This document shows positions 44,118-52,599 of a stretch of DNA of 64,000 nt, piece by piece. Position 1 is the stretch's first letter, and every line of letters starts with the position of its first letter. The DNA comes from CAIUVD01 sp044338255 (GTDB lineage Bacteria > Planctomycetota > UBA11346), in contig JBIILZ010000001.1 in NCBI GenBank assembly GCA_044338255.1, positions 25,452-89,451 of the forward strand, read 5' to 3'. The translations under genes and the position numbers were made by a program. A model generated the notes under the pieces. The model ran no database searches, was not told where the DNA came from, and worked only from the letters and a program-made list of their open reading frames with translations.

Positions 44118-45791
44118 ATGCCATGGGGACCTACCATGCGCACGACGCCCTCACCTGCTCCTGTGATTGTCTATGCCTCTGCCTATGCCTATGCCTATAC
44201 CCACGCCACGCCGCCGCCGCCCGTGCAGCGTCGCTTGGGCGGCTGGCTAATCAGCGCGGGCATTCATGCCGCGGTTCTGCTGGTCGCCTGGGTGATGGTG
44301 AGCACCGTGCCGAGAATCGTGGATAAGGATCCGCTCGTGACGCGGACCGTACCGCTGGCGGTACCGGACAATAAAGTCGACAAGCCCAAGCCCGTGCGGG
44401 CGATCGAAACCATGCCGGAGATCCCGCAGCAGGTCGAGACCGAGACGCCGGCGGTGACCGTTCCCGAGGTTGCCGAGGTCTCTACCGCGAACAGCGAAGA
44501 GGTCACTGAAATCCATACCGCTTCCGATCCCGCTGACGCCATTGCCGAGACCGCGACCGGGAGCTCCGGCTTTGTGGCAAGTATCGGAACCGGCGGTGGT
44601 GGCGGGAGCATCTTCGGCGGTCGCACCGGTCCGGATCACAAAACCATCGCGATCATAGGCGGTGCCAGCCATGACTCGGAAAAAAGCGTCGAACGGAGTC
44701 TGCGCTGGTTCAAGCGCCATCAGAGCCCCAATGGCTCATGGGAATCGGACAGGTATTACCTGAATTGCACCGAAGGGGTTAAATGCGAGCCGGGGAAATT
44801 GCACGATGCCTCGGATGCCAACATCGCCATGACCGGTTACGCCGTGCTGTGCTTTCTGGGGTACGGCTGCGATCATAAAGCGCCGGGTAAATACCGCACC
44901 ACCGTCAAGAAAGGCATTGAATGGCTGCTATCGCAGCAGCACCCCGACGGGTATTTCGGTCGCCGCAATTACGAGCACCCCATCGCGGTCATGGCCCTGG
45001 CGGAAGCCTACGCCATGACCACCGATCCCGCACTGCGTGCGGCGGTGCAGAAAGGCGTCGATCAGATTCTCGCCCACCAGAACCACGATACCGTTCCAGG
45101 TACCGACGGCTATGTCGGGGGACTCGGCTGGGATTATACCAGACCCAATGACCGCAACGACGTCTCGGTGACCGGATGGAATATCATGGCCTTGAAATCG
45201 GCACTCGCCGGTGGTCTCAATGTCGGCAAGGGCATGGATGGGGGCCGGCAGTGGTTGGAACGTCATTGGTTGGCGTCGAACAGTGCCACGGCCCCACAGG
45301 CGGCCGGTGACACCCGCGTTTGGAAAACCGCCAAGGACATCACCGCCTACGATCAATCCCGATTCTTCTATACCTGGCACGATGGTGATGAGAAACTCGA
45401 AGGCACTGCCGGGCGGGAGTCGATCGGCTTAGCGTGCGCCATCTTCCTGGGTCGTACGCAAGGTGATCGGATCGTCGAGTCGTTGGCCAATACCGTCACC
45501 CAGACGCAGATGCCGACGAAGTTCCCGACCAATATCTATTATCTCTATTACAACACCTTGGCGGTCTTCCAGCTCGGCGGTGAACGCTGGCAGAAATGGA
45601 ATGCGACCGTGCGCGACCTTTTGACGCAGTCCCAATGTCAGACTGAGGACTGTCGTGATGGTTCGTGGGATTGGCAGGACAGCCATTTCACCGGCAGCGA
45701 TCTCGGGCGGGTGCTGACGACCGCGTATAATACCTTGAGCCTGGAGGTGTATTATCGCTATCGCCAGATCGCCAAGATGCACCCCAGATAA
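44118..45791 (+). CDS. TonB-like anchored protein with squalene-cyclase/prenyltransferase repeats
   Basis: A 557-residue protein. The N-terminus has a repetitive YASAYAYAY stretch, one span (residues about 42-62, GGWLISAGIHAAVLLVAWVMV), then a Pro/Glu-rich linker with PDNKVDKPKPVRAIETMP as in TonB. After a GGGGGS linker come repeats typical of squalene cyclases and prenyltransferases: LRWFKRHQSPNGSW, IEWLLSQQHPDGYFG and DGSWDW, with QDSHF near the end. The catalytic DxDD of hopene cyclases is not seen. The family is frequent in Planctomycetes and its role is unknown. It may bind an extracytoplasmic ligand. Confidence 0.75.
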   Translation: MPWGPTMRTTPSPAPVIVYASAYAYAYTHATPPPPVQRRLGGWLISAGIHAAVLLVAWVMVSTVPRIVDKDPLVTRTVPLAVPDNKVDKPKPVRAIETMPEIPQQVETETPAVTVPEVAEVSTANSEEVTEIHTASDPADAIAETATGSSGFVASIGTGGGGGSIFGGRTGPDHKTIAIIGGASHDSEKSVERSLRWFKRHQSPNGSWESDRYYLNCTEGVKCEPGKLHDASDANIAMTGYAVLCFLGYGCDHKAPGKYRTTVKKGIEWLLSQQHPDGYFGRRNYEHPIAVMALAEAYAMTTDPALRAAVQKGVDQILAHQNHDTVPGTDGYVGGLGWDYTRPNDRNDVSVTGWNIMALKSALAGGLNVGKGMDGGRQWLERHWLASNSATAPQAAGDTRVWKTAKDITAYDQSRFFYTWHDGDEKLEGTAGRESIGLACAIFLGRTQGDRIVESLANTVTQTQMPTKFPTNIYYLYYNTLAVFQLGGERWQKWNATVRDLLTQSQCQTEDCRDGSWDWQDSHFTGSDLGRVLTTAYNTLSLEVYYRYRQIAKMHPR

Positions 45792-45821
45792 CCCAGAGAA
45801 TGCAGGGGGAATTTCGGAATA

Positions 45822-45851
45822 AGCATTTTATTATTTATTTAATAAAATGCT
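45822..45851 (+). terminator. AT-rich hairpin after the cyclase-repeat gene
   Basis: AGCATTTTATTA and its exact complement form a 12-bp stem with a six-base loop. It can act as a bidirectional terminator. Confidence 0.55.
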
Positions 45852-45921
45852 GATCACCGAGTTTTGCTCCGGCTCAGGCGGGCGTACGAGCGGCTCATAT
45901 CCCGAGCGTCTTCCGATTGTC

Positions 45922-45950
45922 TTGCGGCAAATGCGTTTGTAGTCTATAAT
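45922..45950 (+). promoter_or_regulatory. Promoter of the hybrid-kinase/porin operon
   Basis: TTGCGG (45922-45927) and TATAAT (45945-45950) are 17 bases apart. The -10 lies only five bases before the GTG start of the kinase, so the transcript would begin at or within a base or two of the start codon. Confidence 0.6.
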
Positions 45951-45955
45951 CAAGA

Positions 45956-48709
45956 GTGTTACGTCGCTATAGCATCATCTGGCAGATCCTCTTTCCGCTG
46001 GTCGCGGTCTCCACCGCGGTGGTGGCGATCGCGAGTTGGCTCAACTATCAGGCCTTGGCGAATGCCAATCGTACGGCCGCCCTGCGCGAATTGACGGTAG
46101 CGGCTCGTCGTCGGGCCGAGGTCGATAACCAGGTCTTCCTGCAGGCCGAGCACAACCTCGTGCAATGTCGCGATCTGCTGCGCAAACGTCTGGCCCGCTC
46201 GGGACCGGCGCCGGTTTTTGCACGGCGTGATGATGGGACCTTCCGTCTCATTCCAAGTTTTGGCGAGGCGCCCTTGGGGGCCTTTCTGGCCCGGACGGCG
46301 CTCAGCGACGAGCGTGCCCGGCACTCGCTCTCGACCACCATCGCGGTTCTGGATGAGTTGGGTGCTTCGTGGTGCGATCAATTGCCGGCGATCGCCATCG
46401 GTGAGCCTTCGGCGTGGTTGGCGACCTGGGGAACGACCTATGCCGATTTGTCCTCGACGATGTTGCCAGACGATCCGGTGCTCTTGACCTCGGAAGTCGA
46501 GCTGCTCAACCAAGTCGGCAGCGGAGCGCGCTGGTCTGGAACTTATTTCGAGCCGGGCACCGCCACCTGGTGCGTGACCGCTCTGGTGCCGTTGGAATAC
46601 GAGGGCCACCGCCTGGCGGTGTACCATCCGGTGCCGGTCCAGGAATTGTTGACGCGGGTCGGCGAAGGCATGCCCGTCGGCACCATCACCGCCATCATTG
46701 ATCGCCATGGTCAGGCCATTGCCTGCACCGGCTCGCCACCACCGCTTGAAGGGCCCGGGCAGGCCCAGGTGGCTTTGCCGAGCCGGTTCTCGGCCGCGAT
46801 CGCATCGGCGCAGCGCACCGATACTGATGTCCTGGCAGCGGTGAACCAGGATGGCTGGATTGCCGTTTCGCGGATCCTCGGGCCAGATTGGGCGGTGATC
46901 ACTCATCTGCCCCCGGAGCTGGTGATCGAACCCGCCCGCCGCGCGGCGGAACAATCGCTCTTGGTCGGGATCTTCGCCATCAGCGGGCTGGCGGTGGCGA
47001 TCGCCTTGATCCTGCGTTGGCGGGTGGCCATGCCCCTGGGCGATCTGCAGAAAGAGGTCGCACGCTTGGCGCTCGGCGGCAAGCCGCCCCGACAGCGTCG
47101 CATCCGTCAGGACGAGATTGGTCGGCTGATCTCAGCCGTGGATCATATGTCCGGCGAGGTCAGCACCTCGCAGGCGGATCTGTGCACGGCCATGGATGCG
47201 CTGAGTCAGCGTGAACGTCTGTACCGCACCCTCTTCGCGGCCGCGGCGGATGCGGTGCTGGTGCTGCGCGAAGGTGAGATCATCGATGCCAATGAGCGCG
47301 CCTGCCGCTTGTTTGGTATCGAGGCCCGCCGTCTGCTCGGTGTTGATCCGGCGCATCTCGCCCCAGAGACGCAACCCGATGGCGTGCAGTCGTCCTTGCG
47401 TCTGGCGGAATTGATGAGCCAGCCACCGAAGTTTCCCGCCCCCTGGCGGGCCCGTCATGACGAGGGCGGGGAGATCGAGACCGAGCTCAGTGTCGGCCGC
47501 GTACCGCAGCCCGAGGGCGACTTGATCGTCCTGGCCTTGCGCGATGTCACCGAGCGCAACCACCTCGACCAGCAGCTGCGGCAGGTGCAGAAGATGGAGA
47601 CCGTCGGGCAGCTTGCCGGCGGCATCGCTCACGACTTCAACAATGTCCTTACCGGCATCGTCGGCTCTGCCGAGCTGCTCGGTCGCCGCGTCGCTGCCGA
47701 TGAGCGCGCCACGATCCTCGTCGAGCGCATTCTCCAGGCCAGTGGCCGGGCGACGGCGATGATCCAGAAGCTCATGGCCTTCACGCGCAAGCGCGCGCAA
47801 AGCTCAACGCCCATCGATGTGCATGCGGTGATCCGCGAAACCTGTGCGCTACTCGAGCGCAGTGTCGCCACCAACATCAGCGTCGAGCAGTCGCTGCTGG
47901 CCGCCAACAGCATCATCATCGGGGATGCGACACCCTTGCAGACTTCGTTGCTGAATCTCGGCATCAATGCCCGCGATGCCATGCACGATGGCGGAAAACT
48001 GACTTTCTCCACGCGTGTCTGTGTGCTGGAAGCGGCTGCCGGTCTGGCCTTCGCGCCGCCGTTGCAGGCGGGAACCTATCTGGAGATACGGGTGACCGAT
48101 ACCGGTTGCGGCATGTCCCCGGAAACGCGTCGGCATCTGTTCGAGCCGTTTTTCACCACCAAGCCGATCGGCAAGGGCACCGGCCTGGGACTGCCTGCGG
48201 TCTTGCGTATGGTCCATGACCATCACGGTGCGATCGAAGTCAACAGTGCCTTGGGACGTGGCACAACCTTCCGTATTCTTTTGCCGCTGTCCGATGCACC
48301 GTTGGAAGCCGAGCGCAGCGAAGGCCTGCCGCTGCGCGGCTCCGGCCGCGTCCTGATCGTCGATGATGATGATCTCGCCCGCGGCACTGCCGTGGAAATG
48401 CTGCAATCCCTGGGCTACGATACCGTCGAGGCGAACAATGGCCGTGAAGGCGTCACGGCCTATGTTCCGGGATGCTTTGCGGTGGTCCTGATCGATATGG
48501 AGATGCCGATCCTGCGTGGCGACGAATGCCTGCGTGAATTGCGTTCCCGCGATCCCCAGGTGCGAGCCATCCTCTGCAGCGGCTTCAATCGCGAATGCGG
48601 CTCGACCGACCTCGGCAGCGAAGGTTTCGGAGGCTTCCTGCAGAAACCCTATCGCCTCTATGATCTCAGCGTCGTCGTCGCCCAGGTCGGCGGGAAGGCC
48701 GTCTCGTGA
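45956..48709 (+). CDS. Membrane-bound hybrid sensor histidine kinase with receiver domain
   Basis: A 917-residue protein: N-terminal span (residues 8-30), a large extracytoplasmic Cache-like sensor to about 330, second span near 335-355, HAMP, a PAS domain (RTLFAAAADAVLVLREG), HisKA of the NtrB-like kind GGIAHDFNNVLTG (His about 559), ATPase (VTDTGCGMSPETR, GKGTGLGLPAVL) and a receiver domain (IVDDDD, LIDMEMP, LQKPY). GTG 45956 was chosen because the first span starts directly after it. The stop overlaps the first porin start (GTGA), so sensor and porin are one transcript. The ligand is unknown. Confidence 0.92.
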   Translation: MLRRYSIIWQILFPLVAVSTAVVAIASWLNYQALANANRTAALRELTVAARRRAEVDNQVFLQAEHNLVQCRDLLRKRLARSGPAPVFARRDDGTFRLIPSFGEAPLGAFLARTALSDERARHSLSTTIAVLDELGASWCDQLPAIAIGEPSAWLATWGTTYADLSSTMLPDDPVLLTSEVELLNQVGSGARWSGTYFEPGTATWCVTALVPLEYEGHRLAVYHPVPVQELLTRVGEGMPVGTITAIIDRHGQAIACTGSPPPLEGPGQAQVALPSRFSAAIASAQRTDTDVLAAVNQDGWIAVSRILGPDWAVITHLPPELVIEPARRAAEQSLLVGIFAISGLAVAIALILRWRVAMPLGDLQKEVARLALGGKPPRQRRIRQDEIGRLISAVDHMSGEVSTSQADLCTAMDALSQRERLYRTLFAAAADAVLVLREGEIIDANERACRLFGIEARRLLGVDPAHLAPETQPDGVQSSLRLAELMSQPPKFPAPWRARHDEGGEIETELSVGRVPQPEGDLIVLALRDVTERNHLDQQLRQVQKMETVGQLAGGIAHDFNNVLTGIVGSAELLGRRVAADERATILVERILQASGRATAMIQKLMAFTRKRAQSSTPIDVHAVIRETCALLERSVATNISVEQSLLAANSIIIGDATPLQTSLLNLGINARDAMHDGGKLTFSTRVCVLEAAAGLAFAPPLQAGTYLEIRVTDTGCGMSPETRRHLFEPFFTTKPIGKGTGLGLPAVLRMVHDHHGAIEVNSALGRGTTFRILLPLSDAPLEAERSEGLPLRGSGRVLIVDDDDLARGTAVEMLQSLGYDTVEANNGREGVTAYVPGCFAVVLIDMEMPILRGDECLRELRSRDPQVRAILCSGFNRECGSTDLGSEGFGGFLQKPYRLYDLSVVVAQVGGKAVS

Positions 48710-49857
48710 GGGGCCTCCTGCTCATCGTGCTGGGCCTGCCGGTGCTGGCAGTCGAGTTTCAGCTCGAGCCGGAAGTGCACAGCTTCGTGAGTTTCGGGTA
48801 CCTGCAGACCACCGGCAATAATTGGCTGGGCAATTCGCGTTCCGGTACCGGTGAATTCTGGGAAGCGGCGGCCAACGCCCAGGTCACCCCGTTGCCGCAG
48901 ACGCGCGTGGCGGGGCAGTTGTTTGCCCGTGATTTCGAACGCTATGACAATGGCCGGGTGCAGGTCGATTGGTTGTTCGCTGAATGGCAGCCCAGGGACC
49001 TCATCGGTGTCCAGGTGGGGCGGGTGAAGATTCCCCTGGGCTTGTATAACGAAGTTCGCGATGTGGATGTCGCGCGGGCCACGATCTTCCTGCCCACGAG
49101 CATCTATGCGCTGCGCTCACGCGATATCAACAACTCCACCGATGGGGCGAAGGTGTTCGGCTTCAGCCACATCGGTCCCGGTGGAGCGCTTGAATACGCG
49201 GCCTTCTTCGGCCACACCGACATCTCGACCTCCGGCGGGTTCGCAGGGTACATGACCGATGTCGGGTTCGGAGATATCCAGCTTATCGACATTGATTACA
49301 CCTATGGCGGCATGCTCCATTGGCATACGCCGCTCGACGGTCTGGGCGTGCGGATGACCGTGTTCGAGATGCGCGGCCTGCATGTGCGTGGAACGACACC
49401 CAGCAACCTCACCCTCGACGCCAGCACCGGATCCTATTTCAAATTCATCCCTTCGATCATCTATGATCATGGCCCGTTGACGCTGGCCGCTGAGGCCGGC
49501 TTCAACAGTGCCAGCGCGGATGTCGTCCTTCAGGACGCCAATGGCGTGCAGGTGGCGCCAACCTTCGTGATCGATGATCGGAGTGCCGGCGGCTATTTCT
49601 CTGGCACCTGGCATTTCCCCAAGGACCTCGACGCCACGGCTTCCGTCGAACGTCAGTGGGACGATCCGCGGACCCTGGACGTCCCCAATACTACGCGCTT
49701 CGCGCTCGCCGCGCGTTGGGGCATCAGTGCGCATTGGTCGGTCAAGGCCGAGTACCAGCACATGATCGGGAACGGCTCGGCGCTGCGTGCCGACAATCCC
49801 GATGGGCTGGAGGATCACTGGGATCTTTTCGCCCTCAAAACCACGTTGGATTTCTGA
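48706..49857 (+). CDS. Outer-membrane porin-like beta-barrel (paralogue 1)
   Basis: A 383-residue exported protein with a short signal peptide, alternating aromatic/hydrophobic strands and a C-terminal LKTTLDF ending in Phe, the outer-membrane beta-barrel signal. It shares many blocks with the second porin in the operon (HSFVSFGYLQTT, RDFERYDNGR, VPNTTRFALAARWGI, VKAEYQHMIG). Members of this kind form small channels. The start GTG 48706 overlaps the kinase stop. The gene is separated by only a few bases from the PstS-like gene. Confidence 0.85.
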   Translation: MRGLLLIVLGLPVLAVEFQLEPEVHSFVSFGYLQTTGNNWLGNSRSGTGEFWEAAANAQVTPLPQTRVAGQLFARDFERYDNGRVQVDWLFAEWQPRDLIGVQVGRVKIPLGLYNEVRDVDVARATIFLPTSIYALRSRDINNSTDGAKVFGFSHIGPGGALEYAAFFGHTDISTSGGFAGYMTDVGFGDIQLIDIDYTYGGMLHWHTPLDGLGVRMTVFEMRGLHVRGTTPSNLTLDASTGSYFKFIPSIIYDHGPLTLAAEAGFNSASADVVLQDANGVQVAPTFVIDDRSAGGYFSGTWHFPKDLDATASVERQWDDPRTLDVPNTTRFALAARWGISAHWSVKAEYQHMIGNGSALRADNPDGLEDHWDLFALKTTLDF

Positions 49858-49864
49858 GATCATT

Positions 49865-50383
49865 GTGAATACGATCTCCCACATCTTGTGCTTCCATCTG
49901 CTGTGGCTGCTCGGCAGTACCTTGGTCGCCGCTTCTGTCGCCGCTTCTGTCAGCGCTGCCGAGAGCGGCGGCTACGGACCGCCGCCGTCCACGAGCACGG
50001 CCAAGGCCTCGCCGCGCGGGATGATCTTCGCGGTCGTTAACTCCACCATCGATGTCACCGATCTGAACCGCGAGCGGATGGTCGATCTGCTGACCGGACG
50101 GGTGACCTCGTTGGTCAATGGCGGGCGCGTAACGCTGATCCTGGCGCAGAGCGAGGCCGGCGAGAAGGCGGTCTACCATTTGACGGAACGTGACACGGCG
50201 CGTCTGCTGCGCGGTTGGAAGCGCCTGGTGTTCGGAGGCAGCGGACGCAGCTTGCCGCTGGTGTGCGCGAGTGATGAGGAGGCGCTGAATCTGCTGCGTC
50301 GGACACCGGATGGACTCCTCCTGCTGTCCCGGGTGGATGAGACCGAGCTCCCGAGCGGATTGCAGGTGGTGGCATTACCATGA
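49865..50383 (+). CDS. Small exported PstS-like substrate-binding protein
   Basis: A 172-residue protein with a signal peptide (ILCFHLLWLLGSTLVAASVAA) and a compact domain in which FAVVNSTIDVTDLNRERMVDLL, GRVTSLVNGGRVTLIL, LLRGWKRLVFGGSGRSLP and LRRTPDGLLLLSRVD line up with one lobe of phosphate-type periplasmic binding proteins. GTG 49865 is the probable start. It is sandwiched between two porins and overlaps the second by four bases. Its size fits a sensor or scavenger rather than a full two-lobe ABC binding protein; no ABC permease is present. Confidence 0.7.
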   Translation: MNTISHILCFHLLWLLGSTLVAASVAASVSAAESGGYGPPPSTSTAKASPRGMIFAVVNSTIDVTDLNRERMVDLLTGRVTSLVNGGRVTLILAQSEAGEKAVYHLTERDTARLLRGWKRLVFGGSGRSLPLVCASDEEALNLLRRTPDGLLLLSRVDETELPSGLQVVALP

Positions 50384-51549
50384 ACAGCATCTTCATCCGC
50401 GGCCTGGGATCGTTGTGCATCGTGGCCCAGTTGCTTTCAGCAGCCGACTTCGACCTCACGCCAGAGGTGCATAGCTTCGTCAGCTTCGGTTATCTGCAGA
50501 CCACCGAGAATGAATGGCTGGGCAGCTCGACCTCGGGCAGCAGCGACTTCTGGGAGGTCGCCGCCAATGTCGCACTCAACCCGGTGCCCACGGTGCGCGT
50601 CGCCGGACAGATCTTCGCCCGTGATTTCCAACGCTATGACAACGGCCGGGCGCAACTCGACTGGCTGTATGGAGAGTGGCATCCCAAGGATGTCTTCGGG
50701 CTCCAGCTCGGGCGGGTCAAGATTCCCGCGGGCTTGTTCAACGAGGTCCGTGATGTTGATGCCGCGCGGGCGACGATCATCTTGCCGACCAGCGTCTATG
50801 CCCTGCGCACGCGCGATCTCTACAATGCGACCGATGGCGCCAAGGTCCTCGGCTATGGCCATCTGGGCCCTGCCGGGTCGATCGAATACTCGGCCTACGT
50901 GGGGAAGACCCAGCTTTCCCTTGATGGCGGTTTCGCTTCCTATCTCACCGATGCCGGGTTCGGCCAGATGAGCGAGATGGGGATCGATTATGTCTGGGGC
51001 GGCATGCTCCACTGGCATACTCCGGTGAGCGGCTTGGGGACGCGTTTCACGACCAACGTGCTCAAGAATCTCACTGGCACCGGCACGCTTCCCAGTGGCG
51101 TGGTCTTGCATGCCAAAGCCGACACCTACTTGGGATTTACGCCCTCGGTCATCTATGAACAGGGGCCCATGACCCTGGTCACGGAAGCACTGTTCACGCG
51201 CGGGATGAATTCGGTGCAGGCTACCGATGCCAATGGTCTGCCCTTGGCGCCGCTGGTGGTGCAGAAGGATCACAGTTGCGGCGGCTATGTGTCGGGGTCG
51301 TGGCAATTCCCGATTGATGTCGAGACCACCATTGCCGTCGAGCGTCTGTGGGACGACATCGATCGCCTGGATGTGCCCAACACCACGCGCTTCTCGCTGG
51401 CCGCGCGCTGGGGCATCACCAACCACTGGTCAGTGAAGGCGGAGTATCAGCACATCATCGGCGCCGGTCTGGCCTTGCTGGCTGATAATCCCCAAGGCGT
51501 CGAGGACCATTGGGATCTCTTCGCCTTGAAGACGACCATCGATTTCTAA
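50380..51549 (+). CDS. Outer-membrane porin-like beta-barrel (paralogue 2)
   Basis: The 389-residue paralogue of the first porin, with signal peptide and C-terminal LKTTIDF. The two align end to end without large gaps; differences cluster in predicted external loops (for example after the ALEYAAFFGHT/SIEYSAYVGKT strand). It overlaps the PstS-like gene by four bases (ATGA) and converges with trhO, the two stops overlapping. Confidence 0.85.
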   Translation: MNSIFIRGLGSLCIVAQLLSAADFDLTPEVHSFVSFGYLQTTENEWLGSSTSGSSDFWEVAANVALNPVPTVRVAGQIFARDFQRYDNGRAQLDWLYGEWHPKDVFGLQLGRVKIPAGLFNEVRDVDAARATIILPTSVYALRTRDLYNATDGAKVLGYGHLGPAGSIEYSAYVGKTQLSLDGGFASYLTDAGFGQMSEMGIDYVWGGMLHWHTPVSGLGTRFTTNVLKNLTGTGTLPSGVVLHAKADTYLGFTPSVIYEQGPMTLVTEALFTRGMNSVQATDANGLPLAPLVVQKDHSCGGYVSGSWQFPIDVETTIAVERLWDDIDRLDVPNTTRFSLAARWGITNHWSVKAEYQHIIGAGLALLADNPQGVEDHWDLFALKTTIDF

Positions 51550-52331
51550 TCGTCTGCCAGCCCGCCTGCCAGTCCGTCTGCCAGCCCGTCTTGCAGGGCT
51601 TGTGAGCGCGGGCTGTCGGGCACCGGAGTCAGGTTGCGATCGACGGTACGCCGTTGGTCGAACACGAAGCACGTCCCGTCCCAAGTGCCGGCTTGGCCAT
51701 TCTTCTCGGCGAAATAGCTGAGGATGCCGCCCTCCAGGTGATAGACGTTGGCGAAGCCCTTGGCGCGCAGCAAGGCGGTGGCCTTTTCGCAGCGGATGCC
51801 ACCGGTGCAATACATGGCCACATGCTGATCGCGTTGCGGATCGAGATGCTGATCGACCCATTGCGGAAATTCGCTGAAGCTCGAGACCCGCGGATCGAGG
51901 GCCCCGGCGAAGCTGCCTTCGCAGACTTCGTAATCATTGCGGGTATCGACGACGACGACCTCGGGACGGGTGATGAGCGCATCCCAATCGCGCGGCGCGA
52001 CGTAGGTGCCGGTATGTCCGGCAATCGGCAGCTCGGGAACACCCATGGTGACGATTTCGCGTTTGCACTTCACGCGCATATGCCCGAACGGCTGGGTATC
52101 GCAGAATGACATCTTATAGGTCAGCCCGGCGAATCCCGGCAGGGTTTCGAGATAAGCCTGGAGGGCAACGACCGCCGCCGGACTGCCGGCAACAGTACCA
52201 TTCAGGCCTTCACCCGCGATGAGGATAGTCCCCTGCAAGTCGGTCGTCAGGCAGAACGCGCGCAACGCCTCGCGCCACGCCAAAGGCTCAGGAATCACCG
52301 CGAAGCGGTAGAAAGCAGCAACCTGGATCAT
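51546..52331 (-). CDS. trhO: tRNA uridine(34) hydroxylase, TrhO (rhodanese family)
   Basis: The 261-residue product has the TrhO N-terminal ferredoxin-like domain (AFYRFAVIPEPLAWREAL, GTILIAGEGLNGTVAG) and a rhodanese domain with the catalytic loop CTGGIRCEKA. It hydroxylates U34 of certain tRNAs as a step to ho5U derivatives. Met 52331 (MIQVAAFYRF) is the family start; the frame to 52490 is extra. The last 15 residues are a short GLADGLAGGLADD repeat. It converges with porin 2. Confidence 0.93.
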   Translation of the reverse strand: MIQVAAFYRFAVIPEPLAWREALRAFCLTTDLQGTILIAGEGLNGTVAGSPAAVVALQAYLETLPGFAGLTYKMSFCDTQPFGHMRVKCKREIVTMGVPELPIAGHTGTYVAPRDWDALITRPEVVVVDTRNDYEVCEGSFAGALDPRVSSFSEFPQWVDQHLDPQRDQHVAMYCTGGIRCEKATALLRAKGFANVYHLEGGILSYFAEKNGQAGTWDGTCFVFDQRRTVDRNLTPVPDSPRSQALQDGLADGLAGGLADD

Positions 52332-52434
52332 GCCCCAACTATCCGCGCCCAAGCCCCCATCCAAGGCCCGTTTCCAACACCTATAAACGGCCGCGATCCG
52401 CCAAGAAAACGAAGCGGTTCGTGCACATGCAAGG

Positions 52435-52575
52435 CGCCGCAGGCCAAACAAACGGCGCAGCCGCATCGAAAAAACTCTAAGATCCGCCACTGAAATCGTG
52501 ACTGGTCGTGCCTACGCAGGTCGCCGCAGGCCAATCAAACGGCGCAGCCGCATCGAAAAAAACCTAAGATTCGCC
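52435..52575. repeat. Pair of ~55-bp direct repeats
   Basis: Two copies, 52435-52488 and 52522-52575, begin CGCCGCAGGCCAA and run through AACGGCGCAGCCGCATCG, an A-tract and CTAAGAT, with few mismatches, 87 bases apart. A GCGCC/GGCGC stem can form in the first copy just before the A-tract. The 268-base gap between trhO and the next gene holds nothing else. Confidence 0.8.
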
Positions 52576-52599
52576 GCAGATGCACGGCTAGCGTCGTTT

